Assembly: GCA_023454175.1 (NCBI GenBank)
Contig: JAEXRW010000013.1
Coordinates: 1-38,417 of the forward strand
From: Bacillota bacterium
GTDB lineage: Bacteria > Bacillota > Clostridia > Christensenellales > JAEXRW01
Direction of reading: 5' to 3'
Length of the DNA: 38,417 bases
A model generated the notes under the pieces. The model did no database searches and was not told where the DNA came from. It saw nothing but the letters and a program-made list of their open reading frames with translations. Position numbers and translations under genes: made by a program. This document shows positions 31,279 through 38,324 of this stretch, piece after piece; within the stretch, counting starts at the first letter, position 1, and each line of letters starts with the position of its first letter.

Positions 31279-32871
31279 ATGATCGCAGTCACCAATTTGA
31301 GGCTTTCCCTCGACGAGGGGGAGAGCCTTTTGATTCAAAAAGCGGCGCAGAGGCTGGGCGTACGCCCGGGCGATATCCAAAGGCTCCGCATCGTACGCAT
31401 GTCGCTGGACGCACGGGACAAGCGCGATATCCATTTCACGTGCACGGTGGAGGCGGGGCTGGAGGACGAGGCAGCCGTATCGAAGCGTACAGGTCTGCCC
31501 ATCATCCAACCCCATTCGCGGGAAACGATCACATATGGTCATGAAGAATTGCGCGGGAGGCCGGTGGTCGCAGGCGCGGGGCCCGCGGGGCTTTTCGCTG
31601 CGCTCACGCTGGCTCAGCACGGTTACCGCCCACTCATTCTGGAACGCGGAAAACAGATTGAAGAACGTAAGAAGGATGCGGACGCGTTCTGGGGGAAGGG
31701 CATATTCGATCCCGAGAGCAACGCGGCATTCGGCGAGGGGGGCGCGGGCGCCTTTTCGGACGGGAAACTGACGACGCGCATCAAGGATGAACGGCGGGAG
31801 GACGTACTGCAGGCGCTCATCGAATGCGGTGCGCCCGAGAGCATAGACTATGACGCGAAGCCCCACCTGGGGACGGACGTATTGTATAAATTACTGCCAC
31901 GGTTACGAAACCGCATCATCGAAATGGGCGGGGAATTCCTCTTCTCCACGAAATTGGAAAGCATAATCAAAAGCAGTTCCGGAGCGTTAAAAAGCATTCA
32001 AACCGGCGGCAAGTGCATTACGATAGAAACAAACGCGCTGGTCCTGGCTATCGGGTCGGGGGCGCGGGACACCTATTCCATGCTATTCAATGCTGGGGCG
32101 GCGATGGAGGCGAAGCCTTTTGCCATCGGCCTGCGCATTGAGCACCCGCAGGAGATGATCAACCTCTCCCAGTACGGCGCGATGGCGTCCCACCCGCGGC
32201 TGGGGGCGGCAGAATACCACCTGGCGGGGGAACAGCGTGGAAGAGGGGTCTATACCTTCTGCATGTGCCCGGGGGGCGAGGTGATGGGGTCCACGTCCGA
32301 ATCCGGCTGCCTGGTGGTGAACGGGATGAGCAACAGCGCACGAAGCGGACTACATGCCAACAGCGCGGTGGTGGCGCAGGTATCGGCGGCGGATTTCGGG
32401 GAAGGGATACTCTCGGGCGTGGAATTCCAGCGGCAATGGGAGAAGGCCGCATTTTCCCTGGGCGGGGGCGGATACATTGCACCGGCGCAGACGGCGGAGG
32501 ATTTCCTGGCGGGAAAAACCACAGTGAAGTTCGACGGCATCCAGCCCACATACAGACCGGGCGTCACCGGTTCGGACCTGTCCAAATGCCTGCCTGAAGC
32601 CGTTACAGTCGCATTGAAAGAGGGTATCAAATCCTTCGGAAGGATGCTGAAGGGGTTTGACATGCCGGGGGCGGTGCTGACGGCCATCGAAACGCGGACG
32701 AGTTCGCCTATACGAATATTACGGGATAAAGACTGTGAGAGCCTGAACCTGCCGGGGCTGTACCCGTGCGGGGAGGGCGCGGGGTACGCGGGGGGCATCG
32801 TGAGCGCGGCGGTGGACGGGATACGGGTGGCGGAGGCGGTCATACGGAAATACAAGAGGCCAGTTGGATAA
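31279..32871 (+). CDS. FAD-dependent oxidoreductase (COG2509 type)
   Basis: A 530-residue protein. An N-terminal domain of about 90 residues (TNLRLSLDEGESLLIQKAAQRLGV) precedes the dinucleotide-binding motif VVAGAGPAGLFAALTLAQHG (about residues 95-115). FGEGGAGAFSDGKLTTR (about 153-169) and CPGGEVMGSTSESG (near 330) are typical of the family, and GEGAGYAGGIVSAAVDG near the end is the FAD-closing motif. It is a predicted cytosolic flavoprotein dehydrogenase of unknown substrate; I recall that in Clostridia it is often found near cdaA/glmM. Only 12 bases separate it from cdaR, so it belongs to the same operon. GGCGGG is the likely, weak, ribosome binding site. Confidence 0.85.
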   Translation: MIAVTNLRLSLDEGESLLIQKAAQRLGVRPGDIQRLRIVRMSLDARDKRDIHFTCTVEAGLEDEAAVSKRTGLPIIQPHSRETITYGHEELRGRPVVAGAGPAGLFAALTLAQHGYRPLILERGKQIEERKKDADAFWGKGIFDPESNAAFGEGGAGAFSDGKLTTRIKDERREDVLQALIECGAPESIDYDAKPHLGTDVLYKLLPRLRNRIIEMGGEFLFSTKLESIIKSSSGALKSIQTGGKCITIETNALVLAIGSGARDTYSMLFNAGAAMEAKPFAIGLRIEHPQEMINLSQYGAMASHPRLGAAEYHLAGEQRGRGVYTFCMCPGGEVMGSTSESGCLVVNGMSNSARSGLHANSAVVAQVSAADFGEGILSGVEFQRQWEKAAFSLGGGGYIAPAQTAEDFLAGKTTVKFDGIQPTYRPGVTGSDLSKCLPEAVTVALKEGIKSFGRMLKGFDMPGAVLTAIETRTSSPIRILRDKDCESLNLPGLYPCGEGAGYAGGIVSAAVDGIRVAEAVIRKYKRPVG

Positions 32872-32994
32872 ATGAAAATTGATAATTGACAATTAAGGTA
32901 TGCCTTCGGCATGAATTATAACCCAGCGGGGGAAGTACCACGGTAAATACACAATTTACAATGTACAATGGCGGAATGCCCTGCGGGGTCAAAC
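32872..32994. repeat. Dispersed repeat family 2 after the FAD oxidoreductase gene
   Basis: Starting at the first base after the stop codon: ATGAAAATTGATAATTGACAATTAAG, the dyad TATGCCTTCGGCAT, then ACAATTTACAATGTACAATGGCGG and the palindrome CCCTGCGGGG. The 321-base gap 32872-33192 consists of this copy plus two family 1 copies (F and H). Confidence 0.75.
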
Positions 32995-33066
32995 CCCTCA
33001 GCCACCTAACGGTGGCAGCTCCCCTAATAGGGGCGCCATGCGCTACTGCCCTGCGGGGAGGCTTTG
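32995..33066. repeat. Dispersed repeat family 1, copy F with inserted segment
   Basis: GCCACC (33001-33006) / GGTGGC (33011-33016), then AGCTCCCC and GGGGAGGCTTTGG. The distal stem is split by a segment that contains another CCCTGCGGGG palindrome (about 33048-33057), so a family 2 fragment seems to sit inside it. Confidence 0.7.
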
Positions 33067-33120
33067 GACGAAACGAATTCGGGAGAGTTAAAAGCAGACA
33101 TTTTCAGAAATGTCCTATAG

Positions 33121-33160
33121 GAATCCCTCCACCGCACAACGGCAGCACGAGGGGAGCCTG
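33121..33160. repeat. Dispersed repeat family 1, copy H (degraded)
   Basis: GAATCCCTCC ... CGGCAGCACGAGGGGAGCCTG keeps the order of family 1 words but the stems are no longer paired. It lies 60 bases before the P-loop ATPase gene. Confidence 0.45.
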
Positions 33161-33192
33161 CAAAAAAAGAGAACGACAAGAGAGGACAGCGG

Positions 33193-33870
33193 ATGAAGCT
33201 TCACAGAATCACTATATATACCGGCAATTACGGGAGCGGGAAGACGGAGATCGCGCTGAATACCGCTCTGTTGCTGGCTGAAACGGGGAAGACGACGCTG
33301 GTGGACCTGGACATCGTGAACCCGTATTTCCGTTCGAGCGAGAAGGCGGCGATGCTGGAAGACAGGGGCATCACAGTCATCCGCCCAACCTTTGCCGAGA
33401 CGGCCATCGATATACCAGCGGTGGGCGCGGAGGTCATGAGCGTGTTTTCGGACAGGGAGGCGCATATCGTGTTTGACGTGGGAGGAGACCCGGTGGGGGC
33501 GACGGCGCTGGGACGCTACCACGAACATTTCGCGCGGGAAGACTATGCGATGTACTGCGTGGTCAATACCCGAAGGCCGCTTTCCGGCACGCCCGAGGCC
33601 ATAACCGAGATGCTGCAGAAAATCGAAAGCCGGTCGCGGCTGAAGGCTACAGGATTCATACACAACTCCAACCTGGGGAAGGATACAGACCTTTCGGACA
33701 TTAAGGAAGGCGCACATACCGTTCGCGCGGCATCAAAGCTGGCGGGAATCCCCATCGCGTACACGTGCGGGCGGAAAGACGTACTGGATGCGTTCAAACC
33801 CTATATGACCGGTGAAGACGGGGAGCCTTTTGCGATAACGCCGTATATGCGGCCGGAATGGATAGATTAG
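33193..33870 (+). CDS. ParA/MinD-like P-loop ATPase
   Basis: A 225-residue protein. The Walker A motif GNYGSGKT (residues 11-18) is followed by LVDLDIVNPYF (the deviant Asp-rich switch strand) and IVFDVGGDPVGATALG, a Walker B-like strand. The rest (NTRRPLSGTPEAITEMLQKIE, GFIHNSNLG) keeps the nucleotide-binding fold of SIMIBI-class ATPases. I recall such genes next to 2-oxoacid:ferredoxin oxidoreductase genes in Clostridia, which lie 1.8 kb downstream here; the partner and role are not established. GAGAGGA precedes the ATG. Repeats flank it on both sides, and no promoter is evident. Confidence 0.72.
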   Translation: MKLHRITIYTGNYGSGKTEIALNTALLLAETGKTTLVDLDIVNPYFRSSEKAAMLEDRGITVIRPTFAETAIDIPAVGAEVMSVFSDREAHIVFDVGGDPVGATALGRYHEHFAREDYAMYCVVNTRRPLSGTPEAITEMLQKIESRSRLKATGFIHNSNLGKDTDLSDIKEGAHTVRAASKLAGIPIAYTCGRKDVLDAFKPYMTGEDGEPFAITPYMRPEWID

Positions 33871-34000
33871 TTGAGAGTTGAAAGTTGAGAGTGGAAAGTT
33901 GCCCTGCGGGGGATACACCGTAAATGTACAATGTAAAATGTACAATGGCGGGATGCAAAGGAGTCGCAGCTGCCTCCCTATGTGCATGTTTATATGCCCT
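33871..34000. repeat. Dispersed repeat family 2 after the ATPase gene
   Basis: Directly after the TAG stop (33868-33870) come heptamers TTGAGAG, TTGAAAG, TTGAGAG, TGGAAAG, then the palindrome CCCTGCGGGG, then TGTACAATG / TGTAAAATG / TGTACAATG with GGCGGGATGC. It is the longest tandem array of the family here. Confidence 0.75.
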
Positions 34001-34023
34001 GCGGGAGTAAACCCTGCGAGGGG

Positions 34024-34078
34024 GTCCCTCCTTCAGTCACCTCCGGTGACAGCTCCCTCGTCTGAGGGAGCTAAGTTG
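34024..34078. repeat. Dispersed repeat family 1, copy G
   Basis: GTCACC (34036-34041) / GGTGAC (34045-34050), then a 9-bp perfect stem AGCTCCCTC (34051-34059) / GAGGGAGCT (34064-34072). Together with the family 2 copy it fills most of the 341-base gap 33871-34211. Confidence 0.8.
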
Positions 34079-34211
34079 GCCCTGTAGGAAATAGTCAGCG
34101 TACTGCATCAATTAGCAAGATCTCCTTAAGAGACTACTATTTCACCAAGCACCGCTATATGATTTGAATGCACGGATGATGTGAAATATGAATCATTCGG
34201 GGGCATTCATC

Positions 34212-34721
34212 GTGAGCAAAGTGATTTTAACCGGCATTGCTTTGTTACTACTCCTGCTATGTGCCTGCGGTGCTCCGAGCGGACGGACGAAGTCGCCAAC
34301 GCAGGAAAGAACCGGGAACACTACGATCAACTACGTCAATACGTGGTACGGGTTTGATTTTTCCCTGCCGGAAAGCTGGAAGGGATACAGCATCGTAAAC
34401 GACATGTGGAAGGGCACACCGGCCGGAAGCGATAAAACCGTGGCGAAAGGGCCTATCATCCTGATCCGCCACCCTGCATGGAGCAGGGAAAAGCCACGGC
34501 AGGACATCCCCATCATGATCTTCACGACGGAACAGTGGGACGAATTACAAAAAGAAAAATTCCATATCGGCGAGGCGCCCACCGGCCCGGGTGAACTGGG
34601 GCGCAACAGCCAATACGTATTTGCCCTGCCTGCCCGCTACAACTTTGCTTTCCCGACGGGGTATGAAGAAGTGGAAAAGATCCTCGCAGGCAAACCGCTG
34701 CAGCCGACGGATATCCTATAG
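34212..34721 (+). CDS. Lipoprotein of unknown function
   Basis: A 169-residue lipoprotein. The signal MSKVILTGIALLLLLLCAC ends in the lipobox LCAC, with the lipidated cysteine near residue 19. The mature part begins with a Ser/Thr linker, then TWYGFDFSLPESWKGY, a beta hairpin start common to small surface domains of the PsbP-like type in Clostridia. AEAPTGPGELGRNS-like and FPTGYEEVEKIL segments follow. The GTG at 34212 is chosen because GGGGG lies 8 bases before it and gives a normal signal length; an in-frame ATG at 34188 would add 8 residues and lacks a ribosome binding site. Function unknown. Confidence 0.72.
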   Translation: MSKVILTGIALLLLLLCACGAPSGRTKSPTQERTGNTTINYVNTWYGFDFSLPESWKGYSIVNDMWKGTPAGSDKTVAKGPIILIRHPAWSREKPRQDIPIMIFTTEQWDELQKEKFHIGEAPTGPGELGRNSQYVFALPARYNFAFPTGYEEVEKILAGKPLQPTDIL

Positions 34722-34787
34722 CTCAGATCAAGTCCCTAGTCATGATAAGAAATTACTCAGGTCAACAAAGGATGTTGCGTGCAATAC

Positions 34788-34897
34788 CCACCCCTGCCCC
34801 TCCCATGTGCAGGAAGTGATATATTAGAAGTGAGGAACATGGGAGGGGAGGTTTTTTTAGGGGGCTGCGCCCCCTAATGCGACCCCGCGGGGCATGG
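34788..34897. repeat. Dispersed repeat family 3, copy 2
   Basis: CCCCTCCCATGT (34797-34808) / ACATGGGAGGGG (34837-34848), then AGG and TTTTTTT, then TTAGGGGGC (34857-34865) / GCCCCCTAA (34869-34877) with a TGC loop, then GACCCCGCGGGGC. The T run after the first stem makes it a good terminator for the lipoprotein gene. The order of elements equals that of 22522-22630. Confidence 0.8.
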
Positions 34898-34998
34898 TTC
34901 GAGCAATACAAACTATCAAATGATTAAGTCTCTTGTGTCATTAATCGTAAACCAAACAAAAGACTTTCATCTAGCATCAGTGGAGTATATCCGGGTCA

Positions 34999-35436
34999 CT
35001 ACCTTTCGATCCTGGCGGTGATCCAATCGCAGACATCACACATGACTGGCTGGCAAACGGAAACGTATTTGGGCGCTTTTTCCCGCTGAACCTGCTCCGC
35101 ATCGCTGAAATCGATATGGAGGATCTCATCGCAATGGGTGCTGCCGTATCCGGAGCGGATATAGTCCAAAAGCTCCGCACCCACCTGCGCGGAAGTCTCC
35201 CGGCCAAGCTTCAGGCCCAGGAAGATGAGCGCGCCGCTGAGCGTACCGCAAATGCATGCATGCGAATGGCATACACCGCCGCCGAAGGGCGTGGCCACAT
35301 CCTCCAGCCAGTCCTGCTCCATGCCATAGTAACGGGCGAGGGAAACAAGCGTGACCACGGCGCAGCTTTTGCCCTTGCCGTACTCGATACCCTCCCAGAA
35401 GGTATTCAGTATTTCGTACATCTCCTGATTTTGCAT
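34999..35436 (-). CDS. C_GCAxxG_C_C family redox protein
   Basis: A 145-residue protein with GGGVCHSHACICGTLSGALIFLGLKLGRE (about residues 52-80), the glycine/cysteine core that names the C_GCAxxG_C_C family, and two further cysteine pairs near the end (CQPVMCDVCDW). The cysteines are placed to hold an iron-sulfur cluster or to form a redox disulfide. Family members are annotated as probable redox-active proteins and are common in anaerobes. GGGGGGATC precedes the ATG. It is transcribed away from the kor operon; the two promoters are divergent. Confidence 0.85.
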   Translation of the reverse strand: MQNQEMYEILNTFWEGIEYGKGKSCAVVTLVSLARYYGMEQDWLEDVATPFGGGVCHSHACICGTLSGALIFLGLKLGRETSAQVGAELLDYIRSGYGSTHCDEILHIDFSDAEQVQREKAPKYVSVCQPVMCDVCDWITARIER

Positions 35437-35477
35437 AACGATCCCCCCAACAAATTCTGCCTGGATATAACAACTTC

Positions 35478-35505
35478 ATTGTATACTTTCAATCCATGAA
35501 GTCAA
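35478..35505 (-). promoter_or_regulatory. Promoter of the C_GCAxxG_C_C gene
   Basis: On the minus strand TTGACT (35505-35500), 16 bases, TACAAT (35483-35478). Confidence 0.55.
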
Positions 35506-35577
35506 CCTGCGGCAACAGGTTCAAAAAGAAGGTCATTTGCATTAACAGTACGAATCATAAGTGCCATTTAACTGGCG

Positions 35578-35607
35578 TTGACAAAGACTTTCATTAAACA
35601 ATATAAT
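35578..35607 (+). promoter_or_regulatory. Strong promoter of the korDABC operon
   Basis: A perfect -35 TTGACA (35578-35583), 18 bases and a perfect -10 TATAAT (35602-35607). The leader from about 35614 to 35714 is 100 bases long. Confidence 0.85.
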
Positions 35608-35616
35608 AGCTATCAT

Positions 35617-35643
35617 ATATACATCCATCTATTGAATGTATAT
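35617..35643 (+). promoter_or_regulatory. Inverted repeat just after the kor transcription start
   Basis: ATATACAT (35617-35624) / ATGTATAT (35636-35643), 11-nt centre, followed by a second hairpin GGCCG/CGGCC (around 35665). The dyad lies at the expected start of transcription, a place for repressor binding, or it is an mRNA stabilising stem. Confidence 0.45.
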
Positions 35644-35714
35644 GGCAAACAGCAAGCCGGGCCGGAAGCGGCCTTAAATTTATTCATTTGCAATCATGAA
35701 AGGCGGTGTCAGCG

Positions 35715-35921
35715 ATGGGCCGTGTAACGATCGCGGAAAAACTGTGCAAGGGCTGCGGGCTATGCGTGCAGGCCTGCCCCAAAAAGATCATGCAGCTGTC
35801 CAAAACGAGGCTGAACGAGAAGGGCTATCCGCCCGCAGAAGTGAGTGACATGGAGCAGTGCACCGCGTGCGCATCGTGCGCGCGGATGTGCCCTGACTCC
35901 GTGATCACGGTAGAGAAGTGA
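35715..35921 (+). CDS. korD: 2-oxoacid:ferredoxin oxidoreductase, ferredoxin-like delta subunit
   Basis: A 68-residue two-cluster ferredoxin. The motifs CKGCGLCVQACP (about residues 11-22) and CTACASCARMCP (about 49-60) each give the four cysteines of a [4Fe-4S] cluster. As the delta subunit it takes electrons from the thiamine diphosphate-bearing subunit and passes them to soluble ferredoxin. It is the first gene of the operon; korA follows 13 bases later. GGCGG precedes the ATG at 35715, and an in-frame GTG 9 bases earlier overlaps it, so it is not used. Confidence 0.93.
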   Translation: MGRVTIAEKLCKGCGLCVQACPKKIMQLSKTRLNEKGYPPAEVSDMEQCTACASCARMCPDSVITVEK

Positions 35922-35934
35922 GGGGGGAAAAGCT

Positions 35935-37002
35935 ATGGCAAGGACACTGATGAAGGGAAACGAGGCCATCGCAGAGGCCGCGATACAGGCAGGGTGCCGT
36001 TACTTTTTCGGTTACCCCATCACCCCGCAGAACCAGATCCCCGAATACATGTCGGCGCGCATGCCGCAGGTGGGCGGGGTATTTGTACAGGCTGAAAGCG
36101 AAGTATCGGCCATCAACATGGTCTACGGCGCGGCAGGCTGCGGGAAACGGGTGATGACATCCTCCTCCAGCCCGGGGATCAGCCTGAAACAGGAGGGCAT
36201 CTCCTATATCGCGGGCGCGCGCGTGCCAGCAGTTATTGTGAACATCATCCGCGGCGGACCCGGACTGGGAACCATCCAACCCTCCCAGCAGGACTACATG
36301 CAGGCGACGCGGGGCACGGGCCACGGCGGCAACCGCACAGTGGTGCTGGCGCCCGCTTCGGTGCAGGAGGCCGCGCAATTGACGATGCTGGCCTTCGACA
36401 TCGCGGATACCTACCGCATCCCCGTGCTGATCCTGGGGGACGGCATGATCGGCCAGATGATGGAGCCGGTGGACTTCGACGCGATCCGCCCAAAACCCCG
36501 CAACCTGCCCGAAAAGCTGTGGGCTGCGGACATCACGACCCGCGGCAAACGGGAGAGGGCCGTGATCAATTCGCTTTTCATCGATCCCAAGAAATGTGAA
36601 CAGGCCAATAACGATTGGTTTACGATGTTTGAAGACGTTAAAAAGAATGAAATCCGCTACGACGAATACATGACGGACGATATGGACTTCCTGATCGTGG
36701 CCTTCGGCACGACCTCGCGCATCTGCAAGAACACCATCGCCCTGGCGCGGGCGGAGGGAATCAAGGCGGGCATGATACGGCCCATCACGATCTCCCCGTT
36801 CCCGTTCGAAGCCATCAACAAGGCGGCAGACAAAGTTAAAGCCGTCCTGTGTGTGGAGATGAACCACGGGCAAATGGTGGAGGACGTACGGCTCGCAGTA
36901 AACGGGAAGAAGCCCGTACACTTTTTCGGAAGATCCGGCGGCATGATACCATCGCCGCAGGAGATCCTTTCCGCCATCAAAAAAGCAGGGGGGTGCAAGT
37001 GA
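35935..37002 (+). CDS. korA: 2-oxoacid:ferredoxin oxidoreductase, alpha subunit
   Basis: A 355-residue protein of the pyruvate/2-oxoacid ferredoxin oxidoreductase alpha class. GCRYFFGYPITPQNQIPEYM (about residues 20-39) is the conserved pyrimidine-binding domain start, followed by VQAESEVSAINMVYGAA, MTSSSSPGISLKQEG and GGPGLGTIQPSQQDY. It pairs with the beta subunit to bind thiamine diphosphate and decarboxylate a 2-oxoacid to the acyl-CoA. Length and order fit the four-gene type annotated as 2-oxoglutarate or branched-chain (vor) oxidoreductase; substrate choice cannot be read from sequence. GAGGGGGGA precedes the ATG, and its stop overlaps the korB start. Confidence 0.93.
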   Translation: MARTLMKGNEAIAEAAIQAGCRYFFGYPITPQNQIPEYMSARMPQVGGVFVQAESEVSAINMVYGAAGCGKRVMTSSSSPGISLKQEGISYIAGARVPAVIVNIIRGGPGLGTIQPSQQDYMQATRGTGHGGNRTVVLAPASVQEAAQLTMLAFDIADTYRIPVLILGDGMIGQMMEPVDFDAIRPKPRNLPEKLWAADITTRGKRERAVINSLFIDPKKCEQANNDWFTMFEDVKKNEIRYDEYMTDDMDFLIVAFGTTSRICKNTIALARAEGIKAGMIRPITISPFPFEAINKAADKVKAVLCVEMNHGQMVEDVRLAVNGKKPVHFFGRSGGMIPSPQEILSAIKKAGGCK

Positions 37003-37739
37003 TGGCCATCGTATACAAGAAAAGTTCATTATTAACGGAAAAGCCCCTGCATTACTGCCCGGGCTGCACGCATGGTATCGTGCATAAACTGATCGCAGAG
37101 GTATTGGAGGAACTGGGGCTGGGGGACCGCGCCATCGGCGTAGCGCCGGTGGGATGCGCGGCTTTTGCCCCGGACTATTTCACGTTTGACATGTACAGCG
37201 CTGCGCACGGACGCGCGCTGGCAGTGGCTACCGGCATCAAACGCAGCCAGCCCGACGCTGTGGTATTCACGTACCAGGGCGACGGGGACCTGGCGGCCAT
37301 TGGCACGGCGGAGACCGTACACGCAGCCAACCGCGGCGAAAAAGTGACCACGATATTCATCAACAACGCGATCTACGGCATGACGGGCGGCCAGATGGCG
37401 CCCACCACGCTGATCGGCCAGAAGACCACGACATCGCCTTACGGGCGCGACCCGGGCGTGGCGGGGTACCCGATCCACCTCACCGACATGCTGGCGCACT
37501 GCGAGGGCGCGGCGTACATCGAACGCGTGGCGGTCTGCGATGTGGCCAACGTGATCAAGACCAAGCGGGCCATCAAGAAGGCGTTTGAAGTACAATTATC
37601 CGGTAAAGGATTTTCCCTCGTGGAGGTGCTTTCGACCTGCTCCACCAACTGGGGGCTCTCCCCGGTGGAAGCGATGCAATGGATGAAAGACAACATGATG
37701 CCCGTATACCCGCTGGGCGTGATCAAGGGGGGGCAGTGA
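37002..37739 (+). CDS. korB: 2-oxoacid:ferredoxin oxidoreductase, beta subunit
   Basis: A 245-residue protein. HYCPGCTHG (about residues 17-25) supplies the first cysteines for a [4Fe-4S] cluster, and FTYQGDGDLAAIGTAET (about 89-105) with FINNAIYGMTGGQ (about 117-129) is the thiamine diphosphate/Mg motif GDGD...NN. It carries the cofactor active site. The start at 37002 overlaps the korA stop (TGATG), preceded by GGGGGGTG, so the longer upstream frame is not used. It ends 1 base before korC. Confidence 0.93.
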   Translation: MAIVYKKSSLLTEKPLHYCPGCTHGIVHKLIAEVLEELGLGDRAIGVAPVGCAAFAPDYFTFDMYSAAHGRALAVATGIKRSQPDAVVFTYQGDGDLAAIGTAETVHAANRGEKVTTIFINNAIYGMTGGQMAPTTLIGQKTTTSPYGRDPGVAGYPIHLTDMLAHCEGAAYIERVAVCDVANVIKTKRAIKKAFEVQLSGKGFSLVEVLSTCSTNWGLSPVEAMQWMKDNMMPVYPLGVIKGGQ

Positions 37740-37740
37740 G

Positions 37741-38274
37741 ATGGAAAACAGGATCCTTTTCGCGGGATTCGGCGGACAGGGCGTGCTCTCCATGGGGATG
37801 CTGCTGGCATACGCCGGGATGCTGGAAGGCAAGAACGTATCCTGGCTGCCATCGTACGGCCCCGAGATGCGGGGCGGCACGGCGAACTGCAGCGTGATCA
37901 TCTCGGATGAACCCGTGGGGTCCCCGCTGGTAACGGAGCCGATGGCGCTGATCGCCATGAACCGGCCTTCACTCGAAAGATTTGAAAGCACCGTACAGCC
38001 GGGCGGCATCATCCTGGTCAACAGCAGCATCATCGACATACAGGTGCAGCGTACGGACGTGGAAGCCTATTACGTGGGCGCGAAGGAGCTGGCAGAGAAG
38101 GCGGGCTCCGCCAAGGCGTCCAACATGGTGATGCTGGGGGCGTACCTGAAAAAGACGAAACTGGTGGATACCGAGAGCGTGCTGGAATCCTTTATCAAGG
38201 TCTTCGGGAAAGACAAGGAAAGATTCATCCCGATGAACCGGGAAGCGCTGCGGCTGGGGATGGAAAGCGTTTAA
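37741..38274 (+). CDS. korC: 2-oxoacid:ferredoxin oxidoreductase, gamma subunit
   Basis: A 177-residue protein with GFGGQGVLSMGMLLAYAG (about residues 9-26), the conserved loop of the gamma (CoA-binding/catalytic) domain, followed by PSYGPEMRGGTANCSVIIS. It completes the enzyme that converts a 2-oxoacid plus CoA to acyl-CoA, CO2 and reduced ferredoxin (or the reverse). Last gene of korDABC; no terminator hairpin is seen after it, and the stop codon is followed at once by a family 2 repeat. Confidence 0.92.
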   Translation: MENRILFAGFGGQGVLSMGMLLAYAGMLEGKNVSWLPSYGPEMRGGTANCSVIISDEPVGSPLVTEPMALIAMNRPSLERFESTVQPGGIILVNSSIIDIQVQRTDVEAYYVGAKELAEKAGSAKASNMVMLGAYLKKTKLVDTESVLESFIKVFGKDKERFIPMNREALRLGMESV

Positions 38275-38308
38275 TCAATTGACAATTGAGAATTGAGAAT
38301 CATGAGTT
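38275..38308. repeat. Dispersed repeat family 2 after korC
   Basis: TCAATTGACAATTGAGAATTGAGAAT begins at the base after the TAA stop (38272-38274): heptamer-like units AATTGAC, AATTGAG, AATTGAG. Confidence 0.7.
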
Positions 38309-38324
38309 TACAAAATAAGTGCAA

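Noticed and set aside
30085..31866. A 593-residue minus-strand open frame
   Set aside because: It lies opposite cdaR and the FAD oxidoreductase; its His/Arg/Gln-rich sequence is the usual shadow of a GC-rich coding strand.
35905..37029. A 374-residue minus-strand open frame
   Set aside because: Shadow of korA; no ribosome binding site and a low-complexity His/Asp/Val composition.
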